A DNA stretch of 15,512 nt, taken from positions 1-15,512 of the forward strand of contig JAEYUA010000305.1 in the NCBI GenBank assembly GCA_023433755.1, read 5' to 3'. The first letter of the stretch is position 1; each line of letters starts with the position of its first letter. The DNA is from Bacteroidota bacterium (GTDB lineage: Bacteria > Bacteroidota > Bacteroidia > Chitinophagales > Chitinophagaceae). The notes below the pieces were generated by a model. It was not told the DNA's origin. It ran no database searches and worked only from the letters and a program-made list of their open reading frames with translations. Made by a program: the position numbers and the translations under genes. Positions 1 to 6,024 of the stretch are shown piece by piece.

Positions 1-1004
1 TTTTTCTTATCCTGCAATACCTGGAATCCCTGGCGGTTGAGCAGTTCATATTTGGAACGGATATTATCGAGCCCAATCTTATTTGACGGGCCTTTCACTG
101 TTCGCGCCTGAAGGTTATTGCTCACCACAAGTTTGTTTCCTGATGTAGTGAAGATATCAATCATCAGCGGTTTATTTTTTGAAAGTACATTATGTTTTAC
201 AGCATTTTCCACCAGCATCTGCAGGCTGAGGGAGGGCAGGAGATAGCCATTGTATTTTTTATCTATCTCGGTTTTGAGCTGTACTGCTTCACCATGGCGG
301 GTACGCAATAGCCGGTAATAACTTTCAATAAAACGGATCTCGGTCTGCAGCGTGGTAAGCCCGTCTTCATTATTCCTCAACAGGTACCGGTAAACTTTGC
401 TGAGTTCATCAAGGAAGATCTCAGCCTGTTTGCGGTCTTCGGAAATTAGAGAAGAAAGCGTGTTGAAACAGTTGAACAAAAAGTGCGGGTTGACCTGGCT
501 TTTTAGTGTTTCAAATTCATGACGGATGGTGAGCTGTTCCAGTTTTTCTTTTTCCGCCAGGCTGTCTTTCCATTGTTTAAGGATGTAGTCAGCTTCCCAC
601 ATGGCAGTGGCAACCATGGTCAGACCGATACCAAGGTATAAGGCTATTCGGAAATTTTGCACGTTCAACTGGTAATCAAGAAACTCAAATGCATCATAAC
701 CATTAAACAGGGCCCGGTTGGTAAGATAAACCAATGTGATCTGGGCTACGGCCAGTATGGTGAGCCTCAGGCTGGTTTGCCTGATATCAGGGAACCGTGC
801 ACGGAGCCAGTGCATCATGGCGATCTGCGCATGCCATGAAAAATAACCCAATAGAAAAACAACTGGAAAAGAAAAAAGCCAGATACGGCCATTACTGAAA
901 AATTCATCACCAAATAATAAATAATTCAGCAGGATGGCAAGAAAGGGCATCAGTGCAATGAAGGAAACCCACTCTAGCCTGGATGGTTTTATCAGCCTGA
1001 TCAT
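1..1004 (-). CDS. LytS-like sensor histidine kinase, C-terminus cut by window edge
   Basis: I read 334 residues from ATG 1004 before the frame leaves the left edge with no stop. About four hydrophobic membrane segments (roughly residues 12-31, 41-60, 78-96, 119-137) are followed by a short linker and a His_kinase (PF06580) domain. The phospho-acceptor motif NPHFLFN holds His174. The ATP-binding N-box reads VENAVKHN (265-272) and the G-box region NKIGLDNI (309-315), so the catalytic half looks intact as far as it can be seen. Kinases of this family normally phosphorylate a LytTR-type response regulator; one may lie beyond the left edge, which I cannot see. The start overlaps the stop of the upstream paralogue in an ATGA, which implies translational coupling and co-expression. 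The stimulus cannot be told from sequence. Confidence 0.9.
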   Translation of the reverse strand, partial: MIRLIKPSRLEWVSFIALMPFLAILLNYLLFGDEFFSNGRIWLFSFPVVFLLGYFSWHAQIAMMHWLRARFPDIRQTSLRLTILAVAQITLVYLTNRALFNGYDAFEFLDYQLNVQNFRIALYLGIGLTMVATAMWEADYILKQWKDSLAEKEKLEQLTIRHEFETLKSQVNPHFLFNCFNTLSSLISEDRKQAEIFLDELSKVYRYLLRNNEDGLTTLQTEIRFIESYYRLLRTRHGEAVQLKTEIDKKYNGYLLPSLSLQMLVENAVKHNVLSKNKPLMIDIFTTSGNKLVVSNNLQARTVKGPSNKIGLDNIRSKYELLNRQGFQVLQDKK

Positions 1005-2062
1005 GCTACACTCATTTCTTTGTTTTCAATCAATGGCATCCTGATCAGTTTTTCTGATTCATCCTGCCTGATAATGATTTCGCGCTGGCACAGCAGGCGG
1101 TATTTATTGGCTATGTTTTCCAGCACTTCCATGCTGTTGTCTTTGCCGTTGATCTTCAACTGAACATTATGTTTTACATCGATCCAGTTCTGGTGAAGCG
1201 TAATCACAATATTGAGAGGCATGGTCCTGCTGATGGAATGCTGACCCAGTATATTTTCGATTACCATCTGTATGGTAAGCGGTGGAATCAGGTAGTTTTT
1301 TTTATCATCAGGTATCTGCGTTTCAATATTCAGTGCGGAACCATAACGGGCCTTGAGCAGGTAATGGTAAGAACGGATGAAATTGAGTTCAGTGCCCAGT
1401 GTAACCAGTTGTTCTTCATTGTTGCGGAGCAGGTAGCGGTACACCTTGCTCATATGGTCCAAAAAATCCTCAGCGCTTTCCGCATCCTCCTGGATGAGGC
1501 TTGAAAGGGTATTGAGACTATTAAAGAGGAAGTGCGGGTTCATCTGGCTTTTCAATCCCAGCAACTGGCTTTGTACATATTCTTTTTTGAGTTGTTCGGT
1601 TTCCGTAATGGTTGCCTTGAATTTATCATAACGGTAAACCCCTTCATTCAGGAAGGTGAGAAATACATTAACGACCATAAAGGATACATAGGCTTTTACG
1701 AAATCCTGGTCATTGTACTCATATCCAAGGAAAGCAAAATGATCATAAGCCAGTAGTAACAGGGAAATGTAAACCGCCGACATCAGGAAAAAGATCATAA
1801 TGCAGATGGACAATCTTTTGAAAGTCTGGTTGTCAACCGGGAAACGGTTGCGCAATGAAATCGCAACCAGTCCGTAGGTAATAAAAGCCAGGGCCAGGAA
1901 AATGAAAGTCACCAGCGTACCCCAGGTAAATGTATCTCCCTCATTAAAATACCTGTTACCATACAAAAAGTAACAAAGCAGCATGGTCATAGGCAACATA
2001 CTGGCCACAAGGATGGGTATATCCTTGTTGGTATAAGTGGGTATGTGAAGACGAATGGACAT
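1001..2062 (-). CDS. LytS-like sensor kinase paralogue with degenerate ATP-binding motifs
   Basis: Complete 353-residue protein. About four membrane segments (roughly 15-34, 47-70, 83-106, 122-139) precede a His_kinase (PF06580) region with an intact NPHFLFN motif (His177) and a following helix close to that of the downstream kinase. The ATP site differs. Where the neighbour has VENAVKHN this protein has IENILGQH (268-275), keeping Glu and Asn270 but losing the Lys-His-Asn. The G-box glycine (Gly311 of the neighbour) is replaced by Val313 in MEVLENI. The frame is open throughout, so this is divergence rather than a broken gene. My inference is a pseudokinase or a phospho-acceptor partner that works with the downstream enzyme, encoded with a 4-base ATGA overlap. 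I see no convincing promoter motif upstream; AAAGG lies 2-6 bases before the ATG. Confidence 0.88.
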   Translation of the reverse strand: MSIRLHIPTYTNKDIPILVASMLPMTMLLCYFLYGNRYFNEGDTFTWGTLVTFIFLALAFITYGLVAISLRNRFPVDNQTFKRLSICIMIFFLMSAVYISLLLLAYDHFAFLGYEYNDQDFVKAYVSFMVVNVFLTFLNEGVYRYDKFKATITETEQLKKEYVQSQLLGLKSQMNPHFLFNSLNTLSSLIQEDAESAEDFLDHMSKVYRYLLRNNEEQLVTLGTELNFIRSYHYLLKARYGSALNIETQIPDDKKNYLIPPLTIQMVIENILGQHSISRTMPLNIVITLHQNWIDVKHNVQLKINGKDNSMEVLENIANKYRLLCQREIIIRQDESEKLIRMPLIENKEMSVA

Positions 2063-2212
2063 GCCTTTGTAAATTAAGAGCTTTCGTTAACAGAATATTA
2101 AAGCCCATAACCGGGCCCTGTATGAGGCGAATGAATTGAGGAAAAGCGGGTATGAATTGTATAAAAATAAAACCTAATGGAAATTTTGCCACCAGGCGGA
2201 TATGAATACCAT

Positions 2213-2244
2213 AAAAAACGCCTCCTGAAAATCAGAAGGCGTTT
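2213..2244 (-). terminator. Rho-independent terminator of tRNA-Met
   Basis: Positions 2216-2228 pair with 2232-2244: 13 base pairs around an AAA loop. The one apparent mismatch (2224/2236) becomes a G-U pair only when read on the minus strand. Six T residues follow on that strand (2218 to 2213). The stem begins 3 bases after the tRNA 3' end, so it closes a single-tRNA unit and insulates the kinase genes downstream. Confidence 0.85.
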
Positions 2245-2246
2245 AG

Positions 2247-2320
2247 TACCGAGGAGCAGATTTGAACTGCCGACCTCAGGGTTATGAATCCTGTGCTCTA
2301 ACCAACTGAGCTACCTCGGC
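2247..2320 (-). tRNA. tRNA-Met (anticodon CAT), elongator type
   Basis: A 74-base cloverleaf can be drawn: acceptor stem 7 bp, D arm GCTC/GAGC, anticodon loop TTCATAA, variable region AGGTC, T loop TTCAAAT, discriminator A. CCA is not encoded. The anticodon stem is CAGGA/CCCTG, which leaves an A-C mismatch next to the loop. The acceptor ends in a G1-U72 wobble. It lacks the C1-A72 mismatch and three G-C anticodon-stem pairs of initiator tRNA, so elongator Met is preferred. A CAT anticodon can also belong to lysidine-modified tRNA-Ile2; the D-arm and anticodon-loop resemblance to elongator Met makes this less likely. Own promoter at 2348-2355 and terminator at 2213-2244. Confidence 0.93.
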
Positions 2321-2347
2321 TTGCTTCCAGTTTCACTGAAAGGGCTG

Positions 2348-2379
2348 CAAAAATAAGAATTCAACACTGATGTCGGAAA
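2348..2379 (-). promoter_or_regulatory. Promoter of tRNA-Met (TAnnTTTG type)
   Basis: On the minus strand TATTTTTG occupies 2355 to 2348 and matches the Bacteroidota -7 consensus. A TTTC lies 20 bases upstream as a -33-like element. The expected start near 2343 would give about 22 bases of leader before the tRNA. Confidence 0.7.
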
Positions 2380-2439
2380 TGAATTTTATGCTTAAGCCCT
2401 TAAATAATATTGACCTGGAATAAAATGTGCTGATCCTTG

Positions 2440-2497
2440 AAAAAAAACAAGGTGGTGAAAGCTTCAACTCTGCTTACAAGCTGAATCCTCCACCACC
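2440..2497 (-). terminator. Possible structured terminator after the SRPBCC gene
   Basis: On the minus strand GGTGGTG (2497-2491) pairs with CACCACC (2457-2451). An inner AGCTT stem (2482-2478 with 2464-2460) lies inside it. A run of eight T residues (2447-2440) starts three bases after the outer stem. The structure is about 60 bases downstream of the stop at 2560. The bipartite stem with a large interior is atypical, so it could instead be a structured 3' end. Confidence 0.5.
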
Positions 2498-2559
2498 CCT
2501 GGGATTTTATGTTCATCATCCTTTGTAGCTGATCAAATCAGCATGAGGAATGCTCAACA

Positions 2560-3372
2560 TTATGAGTTCATGTAACCGGAAGCATTTCCCTGGCCATCCT
2601 GTACACTTTCGCTTTCGGTTCTTACAATGTTGGGATTGTTATGACCGGTATTTCCGGATGAATATTTTGTTTCGATATAATCCTTGAAACTCATCACATC
2701 CTTACGGATCATTTTTTCAAATACAGGTGTCAGTACCCTGGCAATGCCTGAGCCTATTTCTCCTGCAGGCGGATGATAACTGATCACTACTTCCAGTTCG
2801 GTGCCCTGTCCACCCAGCGCCTCATGGAAAGTTACCTTGCCGGCATTATTGATCATGGAATTGGGAATGGATTGCCATCCAATAAGGCTTCCTGGTTCTT
2901 CCTTTACAATCTCGGCGTTCCATTTGATCTTGCCGATATTTCCCGGAACCACGGCTTCCCAATGGGAATGTTTGCTGTCGATCTCCGTTACAGAAGCGAG
3001 GTGCTTCATAAATAATGGCAGATTTTCAAGTTTACGCCAGAAAGCATAAACTTCATCTTTGGGTTTGTTCACAATCAGGCCTGTACGGATATTGATGTTT
3101 GAAGTTTGGGAAACACCTTTTGTTTTACCAAGGCTGGAATAGAGATTACAATGCCCGGAAACGCCGCGGTATAAAAGGTATCCGCCAAGTGCTGTTTTGA
3201 GCACACCACCAACGGGGTGTTTCAAAAGATTGTTGAGTCCAGATGAAAGGAGGAATGCGCCAATAGCGGCACTCGCGATCCTTTCTCCCTGCCCTACATT
3301 AATAACCCCGCTGCCAGACTGCGACTGGAATTCATTATCTGCATGCCAGCTTCCGTATTGATCATTTGCCAT
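2560..3372 (-). CDS. Membrane-anchored SRPBCC (cyclase/dehydrase-like) protein
   Basis: I place the start at ATG 3372, giving 270 residues (MANDQYGSW...). An in-frame ATG at 3465 would add 31 residues, but it lies inside a dispersed repeat and gives a non-conserved-looking leader. A short hydrophobic, glycine-rich segment at about residues 31-70 resembles the YgaP-type/DUF2892 membrane domain. Residues 95-236 look like a START/SRPBCC ligand-pocket domain, with VNKPKDEVYAFWRKLENLP at its beginning and a helix ending near DYIETKY. The last 35 residues are polar, probably disordered. The SRPBCC fold binds hydrophobic ligands, but nothing here tells which. Homologues with this two-part layout are usually annotated as predicted membrane or stress-type proteins (recalled, not searched). 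Family fairly sure, function unknown. Confidence 0.85.
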   Translation of the reverse strand: MANDQYGSWHADNEFQSQSGSGVINVGQGERIASAAIGAFLLSSGLNNLLKHPVGGVLKTALGGYLLYRGVSGHCNLYSSLGKTKGVSQTSNINIRTGLIVNKPKDEVYAFWRKLENLPLFMKHLASVTEIDSKHSHWEAVVPGNIGKIKWNAEIVKEEPGSLIGWQSIPNSMINNAGKVTFHEALGGQGTELEVVISYHPPAGEIGSGIARVLTPVFEKMIRKDVMSFKDYIETKYSSGNTGHNNPNIVRTESESVQDGQGNASGYMNS

Positions 3373-3678
3373 AAAAAAATATTTTCTTGATGATTTGTTT
3401 TGTTCACAGGGATTTTTGCAATTATTATGCCCTGAATAAGTAAAAAGCCTTTGGCAGATAGCCATTAGCCAATGGCTGCCGGAAACAAAAAAATTGGAGG
3501 TTAGCTTCCTGTGTAAGTTATTCTTGCCATACCCTATATGTTTAGCAGGGAAAATAAGGTTCCTCCGTCATTTTGAAATAACAGGAAATAACCCCACAAA
3601 ACTTTAGAGGGGGAGTGAGTATTATTTTACACAGGGAAGAATATAAACGATAGCCTCTGAATGATTAAACATGGAGCA
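3373..3678. other. Intergenic spacer, no gene seen
   Basis: This 306-base gap separates two minus-strand genes and holds the upstream region of the SRPBCC gene. It contains one copy of a palindromic repeat (3443-3486) and a 9-base inverted repeat CCTGTGTAA/TTACACAGG (3508-3516 and 3627-3635). I found no convincing reading frame, no clear TAnnTTTG element, and no terminator for the aminotransferase that would end upstream of here in its own direction. Confidence 0.6.
3443..3486. repeat. Palindromic AGCnATTnGC dispersed repeat, copy 1
   Basis: It reads as degenerate repeats of AGC-ATT-GC blocks (AGCCTTTGGC, ATAGCCATTAGCC, ATGGCTGCC) that can fold back on themselves. It aligns along its full length with 10571-10612, sharing the AAAGCC, TTGGC, ATAGC, ATTAGC, TGGC and CCG blocks. 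It lies about 70 bases upstream of the SRPBCC start codon. Confidence 0.6.
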
Positions 3679-4875
3679 TTAACCTTCCTTCCCGGGATAA
3701 ACTTCCAGTGCTTTCTCCAGGCAGTTCATGGCTTCATCCAGGTCCTTCAGGTTGAGTACATAGGCAAGTCTCACTTCATTCCTTCCCAGGCCCGGTGTAC
3801 CATAAAAACCTGTTGCCGGGGCCAGCATCACAGTTTTATTATCATGGGAAAATGATTCGAGCAGCCACTGGCAGAAATGATCGGAATCCTCAACCGGTAA
3901 TTTGGCCATGGCATAAAAAGCGCCACCGGGATTGGGACAAAAAACGCCAGGCATGGCATTCAGCCTTTTTACCAGCAGATCCCGGCGTTCCATATATTCT
4001 GACCTGGGCTGATCAAAATAGGAGGCGGGCAGGTCAACCGCTGCCTCACCCATGATTTGCGCGAGACCGGGAGGACTCAGGCGGGCCTGGGCGAATTTCA
4101 TGGCAGCTTCATAAACCGTCTTGTTTTTGGTTACGAAGGCGCCCAGCCTGGCTCCGCAGGCACTGTAGCGTTTACTGATGGTATCCATCAGTACTACATG
4201 CTCATCCATATCAGGCAGGTGCATGGCGCTATAATATTCACCTGAATAACAGAATTCACGGTAAGCCTCATCCGAAAATAGGTAAAGATGATGTTTTAGG
4301 CAGATGGTCTTCAGCGCTTCCATTTCCGAAGGGCTATAGAGATAGCCTGTGGGATTATTGGGACTGCAAACTACGATGGCCTTTGTTTTATCCGTGATCA
4401 CTTTTTCGAATTCAGTGATCGGGGGTAAAGCAAAACCATTATCGATATTGGAAGTGATGGGAACCACCTTTACCCCTGCTGCTACGGCAAAGCCATTGTA
4501 ATTGGCATAGAAGGGTTCCGGTATGATCACCTCATCGCCGGGGTTGAGACAGGCAAAAAATCCAAACATGATTGCTTCCGATCCGCCAGTGGTAATGATA
4601 ATCTGGTCGGGGCTCACATTGATCCCAACCGATGCATAATATTTTACGAGTTTGCGGCGGTAGGATTCATTACCTGCGCTGTGGCTGTATTCTAAAACCC
4701 TGATATCAGCATTGCGTACGGCATCAAGGATGGAGGGAGGTGTTTCAATATCCGGCTGGCCGATATTGAGATGATATACTTTCAGCCCCTTTTTCTTGGC
4801 TGCTTCTGCAAAGGGTACCAGTTTGCGAATGGGGGAAGGCGGCATCAGCCGGCCACGGTCAGAGATGGTTAACAT
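3679..4875 (-). CDS. PLP-dependent class I/II aminotransferase
   Basis: Complete 398-residue fold-type I aminotransferase, the usual length for the family. Visible landmarks are HLNIGQPD (35-42) near the N-terminus, GGSEA (97-101) of the cofactor phosphate pocket, SPNNPTG (171-177), SDEAY (201-205) whose Asp202 should hold the pyridine nitrogen, and SKRYSACGARLG with Lys235 as the Schiff-base lysine and Arg243 behind it. A distal arginine in RNEVRLAYV should bind the substrate carboxylate. Such enzymes move an amino group between an amino acid and a 2-oxoacid. Aspartate aminotransferase is a common annotation, but substrate is not decidable here. Transcribed alone: a terminator (4920-4947) separates it from the DUF1573 genes, and a TATTTTTG element sits four bases before the ATG, so the mRNA may be leaderless. 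Confidence 0.93.
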   Translation of the reverse strand: MLTISDRGRLMPPSPIRKLVPFAEAAKKKGLKVYHLNIGQPDIETPPSILDAVRNADIRVLEYSHSAGNESYRRKLVKYYASVGINVSPDQIIITTGGSEAIMFGFFACLNPGDEVIIPEPFYANYNGFAVAAGVKVVPITSNIDNGFALPPITEFEKVITDKTKAIVVCSPNNPTGYLYSPSEMEALKTICLKHHLYLFSDEAYREFCYSGEYYSAMHLPDMDEHVVLMDTISKRYSACGARLGAFVTKNKTVYEAAMKFAQARLSPPGLAQIMGEAAVDLPASYFDQPRSEYMERRDLLVKRLNAMPGVFCPNPGGAFYAMAKLPVEDSDHFCQWLLESFSHDNKTVMLAPATGFYGTPGLGRNEVRLAYVLNLKDLDEAMNCLEKALEVYPGKEG

Positions 4876-4879
4876 GCGG

Positions 4880-4887
4880 CAAAAATA
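4880..4887 (-). promoter_or_regulatory. -7 element directly before the aminotransferase start
   Basis: TATTTTTG on the minus strand is followed by CCGC and then the ATG at 4875. Bacteroidota transcription normally begins about five bases past the G, which would be at the start codon itself. No clear -33 element is visible at the expected spacing. Confidence 0.6.
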
Positions 4888-4919
4888 CTCCCCCGGAAAG
4901 GAATCAGGATATAATAGTC

Positions 4920-4947
4920 AAAAAAATCCCCCGGAAAAACCGGGGGA
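4920..4947 (-). terminator. Rho-independent terminator of the DUF1573 pair
   Basis: TCCCCCGG (4927-4934) pairs perfectly with CCGGGGGA (4940-4947) around a five-base loop. Seven T residues follow on the minus strand (4926-4920). It lies 10 bases past the stop of the second DUF1573 gene. Confidence 0.92.
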
Positions 4948-4957
4948 CTACAGGGGG

Positions 4958-5449
4958 CTATTTAGAAGTTTTTAGTGCATTGAATCTTTTCTCATCTTTC
5001 GCCAGTTTGGCTGTCCTCACTTTCTGCTCTTTTTTGTACTCGTCGGTTTTAGTATACGTATCGAAAGCTGAAGCATCAATTACTTCACCGGTAATCTTAA
5101 CTATCAGGGGTTCCTGTACACCGGCCAGTTTTACAGAAACATCTTTATCAAATTTTCCCATGGCAGCAGCATTGTAACCCACTTTGATTAGCGTGCTGGA
5201 ACCAGGTGCAAAGGGTAATTTGGAATATTCGGGAGTGGTGCAACCACAACCGGCCCATGCGTTCTCGATCACCGCAGGTTTGTTGCTCGTATTGGTAACT
5301 GTGAAATACACAACAACAGGAACTCCCACTTTGATTTTCCCGAAACTGTAATTCTCGGTGTCGGGTTTAAGGATTTCACTTGCTTTTTGTTGAGCCATTG
5401 CGGAGAATCCGCCTACCATTACTGCAGCCAGGATGAATAATTTTTTCAT
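4958..5449 (-). CDS. Exported DUF1573 protein (second of pair)
   Basis: A 163-residue protein with a clear signal peptide: Lys-Lys, a hydrophobic core, and a likely cleavage after SAMAQ near residue 20. The mature part is a DUF1573 Ig-like beta domain (about 33-125) with NYSFGKIKVG, VTNTSNKP and the characteristic WAGCGCTTPEY, whose cysteines are Cys68 and Cys70, then IKVGYNAAAMGKFDK. A lysine-rich tail (about 128-163) follows. DUF1573 proteins are common in Bacteroidota cell envelopes and have no well-established biochemical role. It starts 5 bases after the stop of its paralogue, so the two are surely one operon. No lipobox cysteine is seen, so a soluble periplasmic location is inferred. 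Confidence 0.9.
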   Translation of the reverse strand: MKKLFILAAVMVGGFSAMAQQKASEILKPDTENYSFGKIKVGVPVVVYFTVTNTSNKPAVIENAWAGCGCTTPEYSKLPFAPGSSTLIKVGYNAAAMGKFDKDVSVKLAGVQEPLIVKITGEVIDASAFDTYTKTDEYKKEQKVRTAKLAKDEKRFNALKTSK

Positions 5450-5454
5450 GTTGC

Positions 5455-5922
5455 TTATTGAATTTGTTGTTTTAAAAATTGAACAGAAGGATTAGCGGGA
5501 GCAGCACCGGCCGGAGCCTTCCATACCGTTCCCTTTATCTTGATCTGTTTTGTTTCATTTCCGTTGTATGTGACCGTAATATATTTTTCAAAATAGCCTT
5601 CGCTGGCGGCATTGTAACCAACTTTGATTTTTTCTGAAGCGCCGGGAGCAATGGGTTCGCGGCTCCATTCAGGTGTGGTACATCCGCAGGTAGCCGTCAC
5701 ATTATCCAGCTTTAACGGTGTTTTACCCTTATTTACGATCTCAAATGAATAATAAACAGGCTTGTTCTGCGGGATTTTTCCAAAATCGTATTCTGCCTGG
5801 GTCAGTTCAAGTACACCAGATGCCTGGGACTGCACGGGAATGCTGGAATGAGCTGTTTGGGCCCGAACAGACAGAAGCCCGGAAACACAAAGCAGTATCA
5901 AAATCATTCTTTTCATATACAA
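5455..5922 (-). CDS. Exported DUF1573 protein (first of pair)
   Basis: A 155-residue secreted protein. Two starts are possible, ATG 5922 (MYMKRM) and ATG 5916 (MKRM); the second gives a more typical signal peptide. Cleavage is likely near VRAQ (residues 19-22). The DUF1573 domain spans about residues 40-135, with AEYDFGKIPQNKPVYYSF, IVNKGKTPL, the TCGCTTPEW motif (Cys79 and Cys81) and IKVGYNAASEGYF. A proline/alanine-rich stretch and a short tail end the protein. It parallels the downstream protein motif for motif, so the pair looks like a tandem duplication that has since diverged in its N- and C-termini. It is the first gene of the operon; a -7 element at 5934-5941 leaves a leader of only about 6-12 bases. 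Confidence 0.88.
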   Translation of the reverse strand: MYMKRMILILLCVSGLLSVRAQTAHSSIPVQSQASGVLELTQAEYDFGKIPQNKPVYYSFEIVNKGKTPLKLDNVTATCGCTTPEWSREPIAPGASEKIKVGYNAASEGYFEKYITVTYNGNETKQIKIKGTVWKAPAGAAPANPSVQFLKQQIQ

Positions 5923-5933
5923 ATCCTGGATTC

Positions 5934-5941
5934 CAAAAATA
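5934..5941 (-). promoter_or_regulatory. -7 element of the DUF1573 operon
   Basis: TATTTTTG on the minus strand. A TTTG occurs 24 bases upstream, slightly longer than the usual spacing, so the -33 assignment is uncertain. It diverges from the E1 promoter about 70 bases away. Confidence 0.6.
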
Positions 5942-6012
5942 AGGCAAACCTCCCGGAAACCATAACAAATACCCCAGGGCTTTTGGTTTTTTTAACGATA
6001 GCGCCTAAAGCC

Positions 6013-6020
6013 TATTTTTG
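6013..6020 (+). promoter_or_regulatory. -7 element directly before the E1 start
   Basis: TATTTTTG is followed by CCTC and the ATG at 6025, the same four-base spacing as at the aminotransferase. A run of seven T residues ends 19 bases upstream and could act as the -33 region. The expected transcription start coincides with the start codon. Confidence 0.6.
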
Positions 6021-6024
6021 CCTC

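Noticed and set aside
2216..2320. Integration site of a mobile element at the tRNA
   Set aside because: No integrase, no duplicated tRNA 3' end and no composition shift were seen on either side.
3373..3465. Longer SRPBCC protein starting at 3465
   Set aside because: The extra start lies within a dispersed repeat, and the added residues look like translated non-coding sequence.
3508..3635. Small RNA or operator from the CCTGTGTAA inverted repeat
   Set aside because: The arms are only 9 bases and 110 bases apart, with no promoter or terminator to define a transcript; likely chance.
5848..6024. N-terminal extension of the E1 protein from an in-frame ATG at 5848
   Set aside because: It would overlap the DUF1573 coding start and both divergent promoters, and its 59 residues do not resemble an E1 N-terminus. 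The ATG at 6025 is better placed.
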